Part shown: piece after piece, positions 12,801-23,474 of the stretch | Position numbering within the stretch: the first letter of the stretch is position 1 | Layout of the letters: each line of letters begins with the position of its first letter | Assembly: GCF_030253575.1 (NCBI RefSeq) | Contig: NC_080557.1 | Coordinates: 43,290,501-43,354,500 of the forward strand | DNA: 64,000 nt | Origin: Rhododendron vialii | Taxonomy: Eukaryota; Streptophyta; Magnoliopsida; Ericales; Ericaceae | Reading direction: 5' to 3' | Notes under the pieces: generated by a model | Seen by the model: the letters and a program-made list of their open reading frames with translations, nothing else | Database searches by the model: none | What the model was told of the DNA's origin: nothing | Made by a program: the position numbers and the translations under genes

Positions 12801-15800
12801 AGGGGGGATGTCTGAGGCTCCGAATTCAGGGATTCAGATGGAAGCAGAGCCTGCTTATGAACAGGAAAGTGATGGGAAGAAGGCGGTGGTGGCTGGCCTG
12901 GAACAGCCACATGCCCAATGGTAATTTTGAGCTGGAATGTGCAGGGGTTGGGGCGACCTCTGACTCTCCAGATCTTACAAGGGTGTTCCAGACCTCTGAC
13001 TTTCCAGACCTCTGACCCATCGCCCCCTAGTGGTGTTCCTTATGGAGACCAAAAATAAAAGGGACACACTAGAACAAATAACGAATCGTCTCCAGTTTCA
13101 ACATAGTAGTTATGTCGATCCCGATGGTCTCTCGGGTGGTTTAGCTTTATGGTGGAAGGATGAGGAAGATATAGATGTTCGCTCAAAAAACAAAAATATG
13201 TTTAGGTGCATAATAAAGTGGCCGTCCAAACCTTGTCCTTGGTTGGGGACTTTTGTCTATGCCCCTCCCAATTAAAAGGATAGATTAAGTTTCTGGAATG
13301 TTCTTAGGGCTACAGCTCGGGGGAATCAGTATCTGTGGTTGTGTGTGGGGGATTTCAAGAAATTGGGTCCATGTGGGACAAGCAAGGCGGGAGAACTTGT
13401 AACAGGAAGCGGTTGGAAAATTTTCAAAGTGTTATTTCGGACTGTCAGCTGATGGATTTGGAATTCAAAGGCCATGCTTTTACTTGGAGTAATAAACAAG
13501 AGGGTGAGGCTAATATTCGGGAGAGGATTGATGGAGTTCTAGCCTCTGTGCCGTGGAGGGATCTTTTTCCTTACGCTCAGGTGCACCATGAAGCAATGAT
13601 TGGCTCAAATCATTGTCCTCTGGTGATTCACCTAATGGTTCCTCCAAAAAAAGTGAAGTTTAAATTCAAGTTTGAGAGCATGTGGTTCAACAGTGCGGAA
13701 TGCCCTGAGGTGATAGGCAAAGCGTGGGGGGAGAATCAATCAGGCTCTCCTACATACGCTTTCAATCAGAGGCTTAAGTGTTGTAAGAGGGTTCTGATTC
13801 AATGGAGCAAGAAGCATTTTGGCAATAATAGAATCAAGATTAAAAGGTTGAAGGACTAAATTCAAGAGATTCAGGGGCTACCTGCAACTAGCGATAATGT
13901 AAGGAAGGAGAAAGAGCTTACCCAAGACCTTGAAGTGGTCCTCAAGCGAGAAGAAATGTACCAGCATCAAAGATCTCGGGTGAGGTGGTTAAGATATGGG
14001 GACAACTCCTTTTTCCATGCAACGGTGATTCAAAGAAGGCAACGCAATCAATTGGTCAAAATCAGGGATGATAGGGGGGAATGGTTGACTAAGGACCCAG
14101 ATATAAACCAACACTTGGCTTCCTATTTCGCCAAGCTCTTTAACTCATCGGGTCCTAGACTGTTGGATAAAGCTTTGGAAGGGGTGACACAGAAAATCTC
14201 AGATAGAATGAATGCGATTTGGAGGTAAAGAAAGCATTTTTTCAGTTGGGGTCCCTCAAGGCTCCTGGACCTGACGGATTCCCAGGGTTCTTTTACCAAA
14301 ACTACTGGGATAAGGTGGGAAAGGAGGTGATCTTGGCAGTGCAGCATTTTTTCAATGGAGGATATATGTTGAAGGAGCTTAATCACACAAACCTGGTGCT
14401 TATCCCAAAGGTACAGCATCTGGAATCCTTGAACCAATTCAGACCCATCAGCCTCAGTAATTTCAGTGTTAAGGTGATTACTAAAGTCCTGGCCAAGAGA
14501 CTTAAAAATGTCCTGAAGGATCTCATATCTCCCAATCAATCCGCTTTTGTTCCAGGGAGAATGATCCAGGATGATATCATAGTGGCACATGAGGCTTTTC
14601 ACTTCTTGAAGCGTAAGAAGACGGGGAAAACTGGGTTCATGGGACAGAAGCTGGATTTCAACAAGGCCTGCGTAGGGTTGAGTGGGATTTTTTGGAAGCT
14701 TTACTTCTCAAGCTGGGCTTTGATGAGAGATGAGTTCAATGGGTGATGCAGTGTGTGACGACAGTGAGATACTCTATTTGTGTTAACGGGGAAGCAAAGG
14801 CACAAATTCATCCAAAAAGGGGCTTGAGACAAGGTGACCTGCTTTCTCCTTACTTGTTTTTGATTGTTAAAGATGTCCTCTTGAACCTAATCCAATCTGC
14901 TGTTGATAAAAAGGAATTATTCTGGTATGAAAATCAATCCTCAATGTCCTGTTTTATCTCATATGTTTTTTGCGGATGATGCTTTATTATTTCTAGAAAC
15001 TGAATTGTTGGAATGTAAAAGGGTTATAGAGATTCTGGACACCTATGGCAGAGCCTCTGGGCAACTAAATTTCGACAAGTCTGGGATTTGTTTTTCTTCT
15101 AATCTCCAACCTATGGACAAACAATTATTAGATCAGAGTGATTTTTTCAATATACCTGTGCTTAAACACGACTCCAAATATTTGGGCCTTCCTACTTTTT
15201 GGGGGAGGTCAAGATCTGAAGCATATAACTTTTTAGTTGAGAGAGCTCTCAATAAGCTCCAAGGTTGGAAGTTAAAATATCTGTCCCAAGCAGGCAAGGA
15301 GGTGTTGATAAAAGCTGTTATTCGGGCCATTCCCACGTATGCCATGGCCTGCTTCATGCTCCCTAAAATTTTGTGTGACAAATTGACGGCCATCATTAGA
15401 AATTACTGGTGGAAGGGTGATCCTGAGGACAGAGGCATTTGCTGGGATAGTTGGGACAATCTTGCACTACCAAAGCATAAAGGGGGGCTTGGATTTTGAA
15501 ATTTTACGGCTTTCAATTTAGCTTTGCTGGCAAGACAGGGTTGGAGGCTTCTGATGAACCCACGGGCGTATTGGGCTAAGTTTCTCAAGGGCATTTACTT
15601 TCCCAAACTCAACTTTTTTGGAAGCAAGCAAGGGCAGAAATGCATCATGCGCTTGGGCTAGTATCTTGCAGGGACGTGACATTTTAGAACAAGGTTTGAG
15701 GAAGCAAATGATGTCGGGTGACACTACCAATTTCTGGGAAGGAAGATAGGTGGATACCTACACTGCCTGGTTTCAAGCTTATTTCGGGCAGAATAGAGCA

Positions 15801-18800
15801 GTGTGAAGTTTCCCGAGTATGTAATGTTATTGATAGTAACTGAGGAGAATGGAAGAAGGAGTTGCTGAAGGATCTGGTTACCGAGACAGTACTGAAAGCT
15901 ATTGAGACCATTCCTTTGTCATTGATCAAAAGGCCTGACTTAATGGTTTGGCACTTTAACTCCTCGGGTGTGTGTACAGTCAAATCTGGATACCAAGTAG
16001 CTTTTAATATCCAGAGATCTTTGAAGAAGGAGAAGCCTGAACCTTCTTTTAAAGCTGACCCAAGTGCCTGGAAGTGTATTTGGCAGCTCAAAACTATGGC
16101 AAAGGTGAGAAGTTTTTGGTGGAAAGCTTGTCAAAATAATTTAGCCACGAAGGAGAACTTATTTTCCAGGAAATTGTAGACACCCCAATCTGACTTCCCG
16201 ATCGTTTTACTTTCTTCTTCGGTTTCTTGATTCCCCGATGATGAGTCAGGTCGAAACAGTCCCGAGAACTTGGAATGGCTTGAGTTTGGCATGTGAGGAA
16301 CCCATCCTTAGCCTTAAAACCTTAAATCAGAACCTGAACCTTGGGTTTGAATGTCGCGCGACATATTGGGACCCTCGCGCGATGGTTCATTTGCCAGGTG
16401 GTGGTCAAAGTCAAAGCTTTGACCATTGACCATCGCGGGGTTGGCTGGACCCTCGCGCGATGGTCTCACTTCATCGCGCGATGGTCAACACCTGTCATTT
16501 TCACCCAGATTGCGTGTTGGTCAGGGGGCTACAGACCCACGTGACCCCGTTTTCTCGGCTGAACAGCGTTCTGGGGGGGGGGGCTCCCCTTGCACCACCT
16601 CACCCCCCATTCTCCCATCACCTTTGTCACCCACTCCTCCACCAAGCATTTGTAACCAGCATTGTTGGCTGGTTACAAGGGCTTGGTTAGCCATCCACTA
16701 ACCCCCTTCTCCTATAAATCCCCCCCCCCATGCTTCCTTGCAAAGGGTTACAAAAAAACTCCCTAAGAAAGAAGGAAAAAAGCTCAAGCACAAATACCTC
16801 ACACAACTCAAACCCACATAGTCACCCTCCAAATCTCACCATCTCATCATTCAAGCCATTTCCAAAGCACTCAAAGCAAAGGTATAATATCTTTCTGCTC
16901 ACTGTTCGAACCCCTGAGGGGGGCTGGCAGGGTCAAGGCTGGTAATTGATACCAGTTCTGGCCCTAAAGCTGGCAGAGTTTCAAGAGTCTGTTGGCTAGG
17001 AAACCCTCGCGCGATGGTCCCGTTTCCTCGCGCGACGATTCTGTCTGCGTGAGAATGGACCACGTGGGGAAGGGACCCTGGTCTTTACGTTTATTATTGT
17101 GCATATAGCTCTTTTAAAAGTCTTTAAAGGAGATTTAGCTCACTGCTTTGCTGTTTTGCATGTTGAAAATCACTATTAGGCTTAGTTTATAGCACTTCTT
17201 GGTTTGGAATGCTTTTGGGATGCTCCTGAACATGTCTCAGAGCCCTAAGTATGCAAAGCAATTCCTGGAAATCCAGTCAGAACAATCGCGCGGCTGTCTC
17301 AGACTGTCGCGCGATGGTTCTCTCTCTCCCAGGGAATGCCCTTGCATGAGCAGTTTGGCCTTGGCCTTCGTTTAGACACCCCCACTGTTTAGGGGCTGCT
17401 TTTTCATAATATTTCTATCTGTTGGCTGTAATATTGTTTACTTTCAAGTACCCATAAACTGCTTGGTTTGCACCTGGGTGAGCACTGGTCCTTCCAGAGC
17501 CCAGAAGGGAATGAAATTCAAACCATTGGTGAAACATGAACACTCGCGCGAGGGTATGGTAATGTCGCGCGATGGTTTGCTTGCATGCGGATGAACTCAC
17601 GCATGCAAGCTGGCTGTTTCTTCGTGCCAAAATCATACACAGCGCTATCTTGATGTATGATCGATGTTTTTGAACTTCGTTCCATTTATTACTTGTCATC
17701 TTACTAATCCATGCCATATCTTATCACATCCTGCAAACTGTTACAGTTTTAATCCCCGATTAACTGTTCCCCCGCCCTAATTGGCTAAAAACTGATTAAT
17801 GAAACAGAATCGCAAAACAAACATTTTCGCAAATGCCTAAGTAGAGACCGATCTCCGGATTGGGCGAGAGGGGTGCCATAAAACCCTTCCCTTCTCGTAA
17901 CCGGGCTCCCGAACCCAGATATGGTTATGACGGACTGGTTCCTTAACTTTTTCAAATCGAAACAGCGCGGCAAGCGCTTCGAAATACGGTTCCTTGGGTG
18001 TCGGACCTTCAAAACCCAAGTGGCGACTCTGTATTTTGCGAGCGCTTGCTTCCCCGCTCGCGCTCCCTCGCGTTTCGGAATCCGGAAGTTCCGAAGGGCA
18101 CGCATGCCCACAGAAATGCTCTCCTTCTCCCCTGTGCCCTCTTTGTGGAAGGAAAGAGGAATCAGTGGAGCATATCTTGTTCAAATGCGAGTGGACTAGG
18201 GGAGTGTGGTTTGGGGGCGTGGGGGGGGGGGGGGGGGGTCTTCAAGGTTTACATGAAGAACCACCTCCTAATGTTCTGAAATGGACTTCTAGCGTGCTTG
18301 AGAAATTCAAGTCCAAGGAGGAGGCCTTGGAGTTAATCAGTACGGTGGCAACTTTTGCTTGGTTCATTTGGAAAGCTAGGAATGAAGCAATTTTTCACAA
18401 GTCCAGTGTCAATCCCATGACTACTTTGACGCGAATTGTTACTTCGAGGATGGAGTTTTCAGAAGCTTTTGAACCCTTTTTTCAAAGTCATGATGACCAA
18501 GGTCCGAACCATGCAGTTCAGGGTTGGCTGCCACCTCCAGTTGGACATATTAAAGCCAATTGCGATGTGGCGATGTCCAACGAGGGGCGAGATGCCATGG
18601 CAGCAGTAATCCTAAGGAACAGCAGGGGGGAAGTTGTGGATGGAGCAGTTAAAGGCTTCAAGGTGGATTTGGTTCTCCAAGGGGAGTTGCAGGCTATCAG
18701 GTTGGCGTGTGCAATGGCAAAGGACCAAGGTTGGCAAAGCTTGATGGTGGAGTCGGACTGTAAACAGGCCAATGAACTGTGTTAATGAGTTGGTTCCTCC

Positions 18801-19578
18801 ATGGAATTGCATAGCTCTTGTGGAAGATATTAAAGAGATGGCTGAAGAAAGGAGTACAACTCTGCAGTGGATTCGAAGGACTGGGAACAAAGTGGTAGAC
18901 AATGTTGCATCCCTTGTTTCGAAGGGGCTCCTACCTCTATCATGGCGTTCTATTTTTCCGTCTACTTTAAGTTTTTTGTTACTTTCATATGTAAGAGTTT
19001 CTCTGCAGCCGTTGTTTGGCTTTTCTCATGATAAAAAAAAAAAGTTTGAGATGTTTTTCAAAGAGGCTTTCAGCAATTTTAGCAATTTCACGCTCACATG
19101 AATTATGTCACTTAGCATTATACATACGGAGGTATATAACTCACCTGGTGGCTCCGAGGCCGACGTTGTGAGGAAACACAGTGGCGCCGTACACGTTGTT
19201 GTTACCGTGAACAGCGTCAGTGCCGTAGAGCAGTGGAATCCCTAGGCGAGACCGCAGCGCGGCCTGCTGTAATCCGTCGGTCATGTTAATCCAATCCGAC
19301 GTCGTCGCTTTCTCGAACGGCCCGCCACCGCCGGCGCTGAGAATACTCCCTGCAACATCAATTTTCAGAACAATATAGTATATAGACATCATATAAAGGA
19401 TACGTGAAAGTAGAGAGATAGAGAGACCAATGGAGAGGTGACGGATGGCGGAAGGAGAGGCGACGCGACGGTCGATTTGAGTCATCTGGCCGATCTTCTC
19501 TTGCAAGGTCATTCGGGAGAGCAAGTCTTGGATTCTTGATTCGATTGGGGAGTTAGGGTTCTTGTACAGGCAATCCAT
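5300..19578 (-). CDS. GH3 beta-glucosidase / exo-beta-glucanase, 9 exons
   Basis: Exons (minus strand): 19578-19428, 19349-19145, 12142-12052, 10402-10257, 9425-9182, 8800-8696, 8603-8421, 6889-6688, 5793-5300. All junctions are GT-AG, the phases agree, and they join to 606 codons ending TGA. The protein starts [15 protein letters not shown] and lacks an evident signal peptide. Family motifs are clear: [49 protein letters not shown] and [12 protein letters not shown], where the Asp is the family nucleophile. [28 protein letters not shown] and [14 protein letters not shown] (likely acid/base Glu) follow, then [17 protein letters not shown]. Such enzymes release glucose from beta-glucans or beta-glucosides, usually in the wall or vacuole. 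An oddity is that the Trp normally after the nucleophile Asp is Ser. Intron 2 (about 7 kb) carries a LINE, introns 3, 4 and others carry MITE, SINE or AT repeats, and the 3' flank carries a copia element. Assignment to GH3 is secure; the substrate is not. Confidence 0.93.
9786..9825. repeat. (TA)n microsatellite in GH3 intron 4
   Basis: About 20 uninterrupted TA units lie within the intron between exons 4 and 5 of the GH3 gene. Confidence 0.95.
10001..10165 (-). mobile_element. Possible tRNA-derived SINE in GH3 intron 4
   Basis: On the minus strand there is a B-box-like GGTTCAAGTCC at about 10090, followed about 70 bp later by an A-rich tail with a few G (10005-10030). This layout fits a tRNA-derived SINE. 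An A box and target duplications were not confirmed. Confidence 0.4.
11159..11645. mobile_element. Tourist-type (PIF/Harbinger) MITE in GH3 intron 3
   Basis: Terminal inverted repeats GAGCATCCTCAATG... and ...CATTGAGGATATGCTA are flanked by the 3-bp duplication TTA (11156-11158 and 11646-11648). Sub-terminal arms (ttagcaatgt / aacattgctaac) also pair. A phrase atgttaagcctctaaa... lies just outside on both sides, showing it inserted into an older local repeat. Confidence 0.8.
12015..12040. repeat. (AAT)n microsatellite
   Basis: About eight AAT units just downstream of GH3 exon 3 (minus strand), inside intron 3. Confidence 0.9.
12622..12924 (+). pseudogene. LINE ORF1 C-terminal remnant
   Basis: An open stretch of 100 codons directly precedes and overlaps the endonuclease start. 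It contains no recognisable zinc knuckle; it is named from its position before ORF2 and its basic/Ser-rich to acidic composition. The proline- and serine-rich sequence just upstream (12240-12600) probably belongs to the same ORF, broken by stops. Confidence 0.5.
16175..18112 (+). mobile_element. Solo LTR (gypsy-like, about 1.9 kb) nested in the LINE
   Basis: It begins TGTAGACACCCC and ends GCATGCCCACA. A 5-bp target duplication GAAAT flanks it exactly (16170-16174 and 18113-18117). Removing it restores the LINE zf-RVT reading. No internal retroelement sequence remains, so it arose by LTR-LTR recombination. It contains about ten copies of a TCGCGCGA-type palindromic word. A relative of its 3' half occurs in reverse orientation at 50495-51200. 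Superfamily is inferred from length and the TGTAGACACCC start. Confidence 0.9.
18207..18239. repeat. Poly(G) tract in LINE
   Basis: A G-rich tract that includes a long uninterrupted G run lies downstream of the zf-RVT cysteines. It is likely length-variable and prone to sequencing error. Confidence 0.7.
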
Positions 19579-20184
19579 GAGCTCTCTCTCTCAACTTTGA
19601 TCGTCTTTGTTTGTTTTACCTCGGATTGTCGATTCGAACAAGAGGAACGGATTCTTCCAGTTCAGTTGTTGAATGCAGAGCACACAGTGGTACCTACTAC
19701 TCCTACTCGTACAAGATAGATAGTACAAGTCAAGGGCGCTAGTCTCTTCGATTGGCGGGAGACCCGATGGTGGGACCAAGATATGAGGGTTTTTTTTTTA
19801 TAATCTAATAAAAAGGTGGGAGGGTACAATCAGTGTAGCAATTTTCCTTGGGCATGACTATAGGGACTCCCTATCTGCTAATGAAATTTCCATTTTGAGC
19901 CATAACTACCATATGAGTGGACGAACCGTCACTACGGCACCACTTTAATACACAGCTGGTGAAAAATCCCCCTTATTCGCAAATGAATTTGGAGCACCAG
20001 CCGAGACTGTACCTCCGTATACATCAAGGGGAGTAGTGGCCCTCTGTGGTAGCTATGAGGATTGGGAAAGGAATACTTCTGCTAGGGGTCTTCCGTTGTT
20101 AAAAAATAAATATTTATCTGTAATATTTAAGTTTAAAAACAATAAATTTATTGAAATAATTTTTTATGTAATATAGATATAATA
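19579..20184 (-). promoter_or_regulatory. GH3 5' UTR and promoter region
   Basis: This is the upstream sequence of the minus-strand GH3 ATG. A pyrimidine-rich leader (tctctct on the plus strand, GA-rich on the coding strand) lies within 30 bp of the ATG. An AT-rich run near 19790-19815 could serve as a core promoter, but no clear TATA box is seen. Confidence 0.4.
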
Positions 20185-20186
20185 TA

Positions 20187-20426
20187 TTCCCTCCGTCTCA
20201 TTTTCTTTGGTCTTTTTTTATATTCGTACCGTTTTTTAAAATTCTTATATCTACCAATTTATAAGTACTTTTCATAATTTTGAAAACTCTTTGTATTATA
20301 GATCTAATAGAAAATTATCAAACACGATCCATATTACATGTTTTTGGAGATTCATACTAGAAGATAAAAGAGTTTTAAAAATGACACGAATCTCAAAAAA
20401 GTCCAAAGAAAATGGGACGAAGGGAG
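20187..20426. mobile_element. Stowaway-type (Tc1/mariner) MITE
   Basis: Ends TTCCCTCCGTCTCATTTTC and ...GAAAATGGGACGAAGGGAG form inverted repeats flanked by TA on both sides (20185-20186, 20427-20428). Length about 240 bp, AT-rich interior. It lies in the intergenic region upstream of GH3. Confidence 0.9.
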
Positions 20427-20428
20427 TA

Positions 20429-21251
20429 ATTATTTACTTATTAAAAAAAAGGAAATTATGTTCGTTGATGTCTTTCTTTCCTTCTGACGTTTTATTCCTG
20501 TAAGCAATTAGTATGAAATACTTGGGACAAATTCAAAGATGATTTTTGTCATGGATGCGGAATTCCATTTTTTCCCCCTTCTCTAACCGCAAGGCTTAAG
20601 GCTTTATTAGCTTTCCTCTTTTTACACTCATGAAGAGAAACAAATCCAAATCCCATTGCTTCTTGCATATTTGTATTGGATTCATGTTTATAAGGGATAT
20701 GCCCTCAGAGCTTTTGAAATACACAAAAATGTCCTTGAACTTATGGACGTTTTAACTAAATGTCTTGGTCAATTACCACAATTTATAGTGAGAAAAGCGG
20801 GGGAGATGTATTTTGGTCAATGAGCCATACTGCAAACGAATAGATTGGTTCTGATAAATTCATATGGATTTGGATAATATGGTGGAGATGGAATCAAATC
20901 TAACAGCGATTTCAAAAGAAGAATTTTAAGTTCTTTGAGTTGCAATACTTTTTGTTTAAATTTAGACACCTTGAAGTTGTCTAGGATTGTTTGGTACACT
21001 TTATTTGGTTGCCGAAAATACCGACTATATAGAATCTTTCGGTTTGCTTGTTTTGTTGAAGAAAACTCGACTGTGACGAGTACTTGTGTTAGACTGGGCT
21101 TAGTGCAAATTTTTTCTATCAACAAGAAAAAGAAGTAAGATAATTATAGATGGAAAGTGGTAATTTAGTTTCCTTTGAACAAAACACACGATGTCCCATG
21201 TAATTTCCTTGAGTAGCTTACCTTTTTTAAATGATGTAATGTTCATTGCAG
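20429..21251. other. Intergenic, no gene seen
   Basis: AT-rich sequence between the MITE and the first recognised exon of the UBA-like gene fragment. I searched for the missing 5' exons of that gene here and saw none. The last 80 bp match the intron phrase that also precedes its other exons. Confidence 0.5.
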
Positions 21252-22700
21252 GGTTCTGCTAGCAGAGAGGCTGTCTCGCTTGCAGTGACAAATTATGGAG
21301 ATAATCCAACCAAGGTATTTTCCCTCCTTTTCCGATGCCTTAAATCCTTAGTGGGAATGGTATTCTGAATCTTTTGAATTCTAATTGCTAGGTACCTAGT
21401 ATAGTAGCTCAACACCTGAAGTCATCCCATTAAAATGTTGGATTAGTTCCAGAATCTCATACAAAACACATGTTGCGGGATGTTTATTAGATTCAACATT
21501 CCTTATTTGACAGATTTATTCTAGAATGTAAGATTGCCAAGGGGGAAAGGTCATATTCCTGTCTGTTTCAAATGCAGGAATTGTTTAGAATCAAATTCCA
21601 AAACCCCCCTTAATATACGTGGCAAATGTAACAGGAAATGATCTGGGTTTTGTGACAATTGGAGCATATTAAGATGTATAGTGCTCATTAACACCAAAAG
21701 ATAGCCACAAACACATGCAAAAGAACTTTTTCTTGGTACTGTAGAGATGCTATTGTGACAGTATGTTCATGGTAGTTGGGGTCGTACGCCATTGAGATCT
21801 GTGGTTCCTTTTGCCAAATGTCTCATCTTTACGAATTTTATGCCAAGATTTACTGACATGTTAAAGATTTATTGACATGTTAAACAAACAGGATGAGGCA
21901 TTTACTTAGATATGTATGGATACTAGATTGTCTTTTAGCAAGGCATGTTTGGAGGTCCTATTGGACTTGATTGCCTCTTTGTATTTGTTTTCCACTTGGG
22001 AATTTAGTTCCCTTTGTTTCTGACAGGTTTTATGTTTTCATACTTGCACTTTGAACAAAACATGATATCCCACGTAATTTGCTTACCGCTTTTAAAGGCT
22101 GAAATGTTTATTGCAGGGTTCTGACATTGATCCTGCTGTTATCCAATCCACTATGGAGAAAATGATGGATTTGGACTCTCAAACTCGATCCACTATGGAG
22201 AAAATGATGGTAGGTCAAAATTTTCTATCAACAGGAAAAAGAAGAAAGATAATTGTAGATGTAAAGTGGTAATTTAGTTCCCTGTGAACAAAACATGATG
22301 TCCTGTGCAATTTCCTTAAGTTTCCTTTGTTGCACTTGGGAATTTCCCTTTGTGGCTTAAGGTATCAATTACCTTTTTATATTGTTTCCGACAGATTTTA
22401 TGTTTTCATACTTGCACTTTGAACAAAACATGATGTCCCACGTAATTTCCTTAAGTAGCTTACAACTTTTAAAGGCTGAAATATTCATTGCAGGGCTGTG
22501 CCATTGATCCTCTTAGTGTTGTTTGCAAAAGCATAGCGCCGGGTGTCATTAGAGAAGCTGTGCAGCTTGGAGTTGCAAATTATGGAGACAATCCTACCAA
22601 AGTATTTTTTTCCCCGTTTGGCTATGTTTCGATGCCTTAAATCCTTAGTGGTTGGAGTTCTGAATCTTCTAATTGTTAGGTACCTAGTATAGTAGTTTAA

Positions 22701-23091
22701 CAGTAAGTCTACTGGTACAGCAAAAGGGGACAGATTTTATGTACAGATTTTTTGTGGGGCCCACTACGGGTCCCGCACAAATGATCCAAACTGTTCATTA
22801 AATGTAAAATAGTTTTTCAAGGGCCTTCGCAAAAAATCAGCTCAATCCGATACTTATAAGTGCTCAGTCCAATCATATAATGTTTTATTATCTTGGAATC
22901 TAAATCAAAAGTTAGATGATTGGATCGAGCACTTATACGTATCGGATTGAGCTGATTTTTTGCAGGGGCCCTTGAAAAACTGTTTTACATTTAATGAACG
23001 GTTTGAATACTTTGTGTGGGACCCGTAGTGGGCCCCACAAAAAATCTGTACACAAAATCTGTCCCCTTTTGCTGTACTAGTAGACTTATTG
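22701..23091. mobile_element. Foldback MITE, hAT/MULE-like, in the UBA-like gene
   Basis: Long inverted arms start CAGTAAGTCTAC and end GTAGACTTATTG, and share CAGCAAAAGGGGACAGATTTT and TTGTGGGGCCCAC. A 9-nt flank GTAGTTTAA is repeated on both sides (22692-22700, 23092-23100). The related intron copy at about 21400-21410 lacks the insertion, giving an empty site. Confidence 0.88.
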
Positions 23092-23474
23092 GTAGTTTAA
23101 TGCCTGAAGTCATCCCATTAAAATGTTGGATTAGTTCTAGAATCTATCTCATACAAAACACATCTTTCAGGATGTTTATTAGATTCAACATTCCTTATTC
23201 GACAGATCGATACCGGGAATTAAAGATTGCCAAGGGGGTTTAAATCCACACTTAGTTTGGTAATAATGTGACTTCATATTGGAAATGGAAATGTCATATT
23301 CCCATCTATTTCAAATGTAGGAATTTTCTAGAATCAAATTTCACAACCCCTTAATATCTTGACATCCAAACTGAGGAGCACTTTTTGTCGTGTGCCAGAG
23401 GTGCAATAATTGCAATAATGAGTGATTATTAATAGATAGTCTAATGGCTTCTCTATAGCACCCTGGATGTAATC

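Larger units (their letters stand above)
12917..18960 (+). pseudogene. LINE ORF2: endonuclease, RT, zf-RVT, RNase H
   Basis: The endonuclease starts near [16 protein letters not shown] stop follows VYAPPN at about 13275, and a frameshift sits in the GDFNEI motif at about 13350. The SDH motif reads SNHCPL. The RT contains [47 protein letters not shown] and the catalytic FADDALLF (about 14960-14985). Then come [12 protein letters not shown] and [18 protein letters not shown], and a WWKG...GGLGF end. The zf-RVT reading [23 protein letters not shown] continues across the solo LTR into [20 protein letters not shown]. The RNase H-like segment has [16 protein letters not shown] and VESDCKQA. Several frame changes make it non-functional. 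Confidence 0.88.
12240..19054 (+). mobile_element. L1-type LINE inserted antisense in GH3 intron 2
   Basis: A degenerate non-LTR retrotransposon reads 5' to 3' as an ORF1 remnant, an apurinic-type endonuclease (from about 12917), a reverse transcriptase (about 14220-15500) and a zinc-binding zf-RVT segment. An RNase H-like domain (about 18540-18780) and a 3' tail ending in an A run at about 19032-19042 complete it. It is interrupted at 16175 by a solo LTR. Stops and frameshifts are scattered throughout, so it is dead. The 5' boundary is approximate, and I did not find a convincing target duplication. Confidence 0.88.

Noticed and set aside
17994-18785. 263-codon open frame on the plus strand
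   Set aside because: It starts in the solo LTR and runs into LINE ORF2 (zf-RVT and RNase H). A chimera of two dead elements, not a gene.
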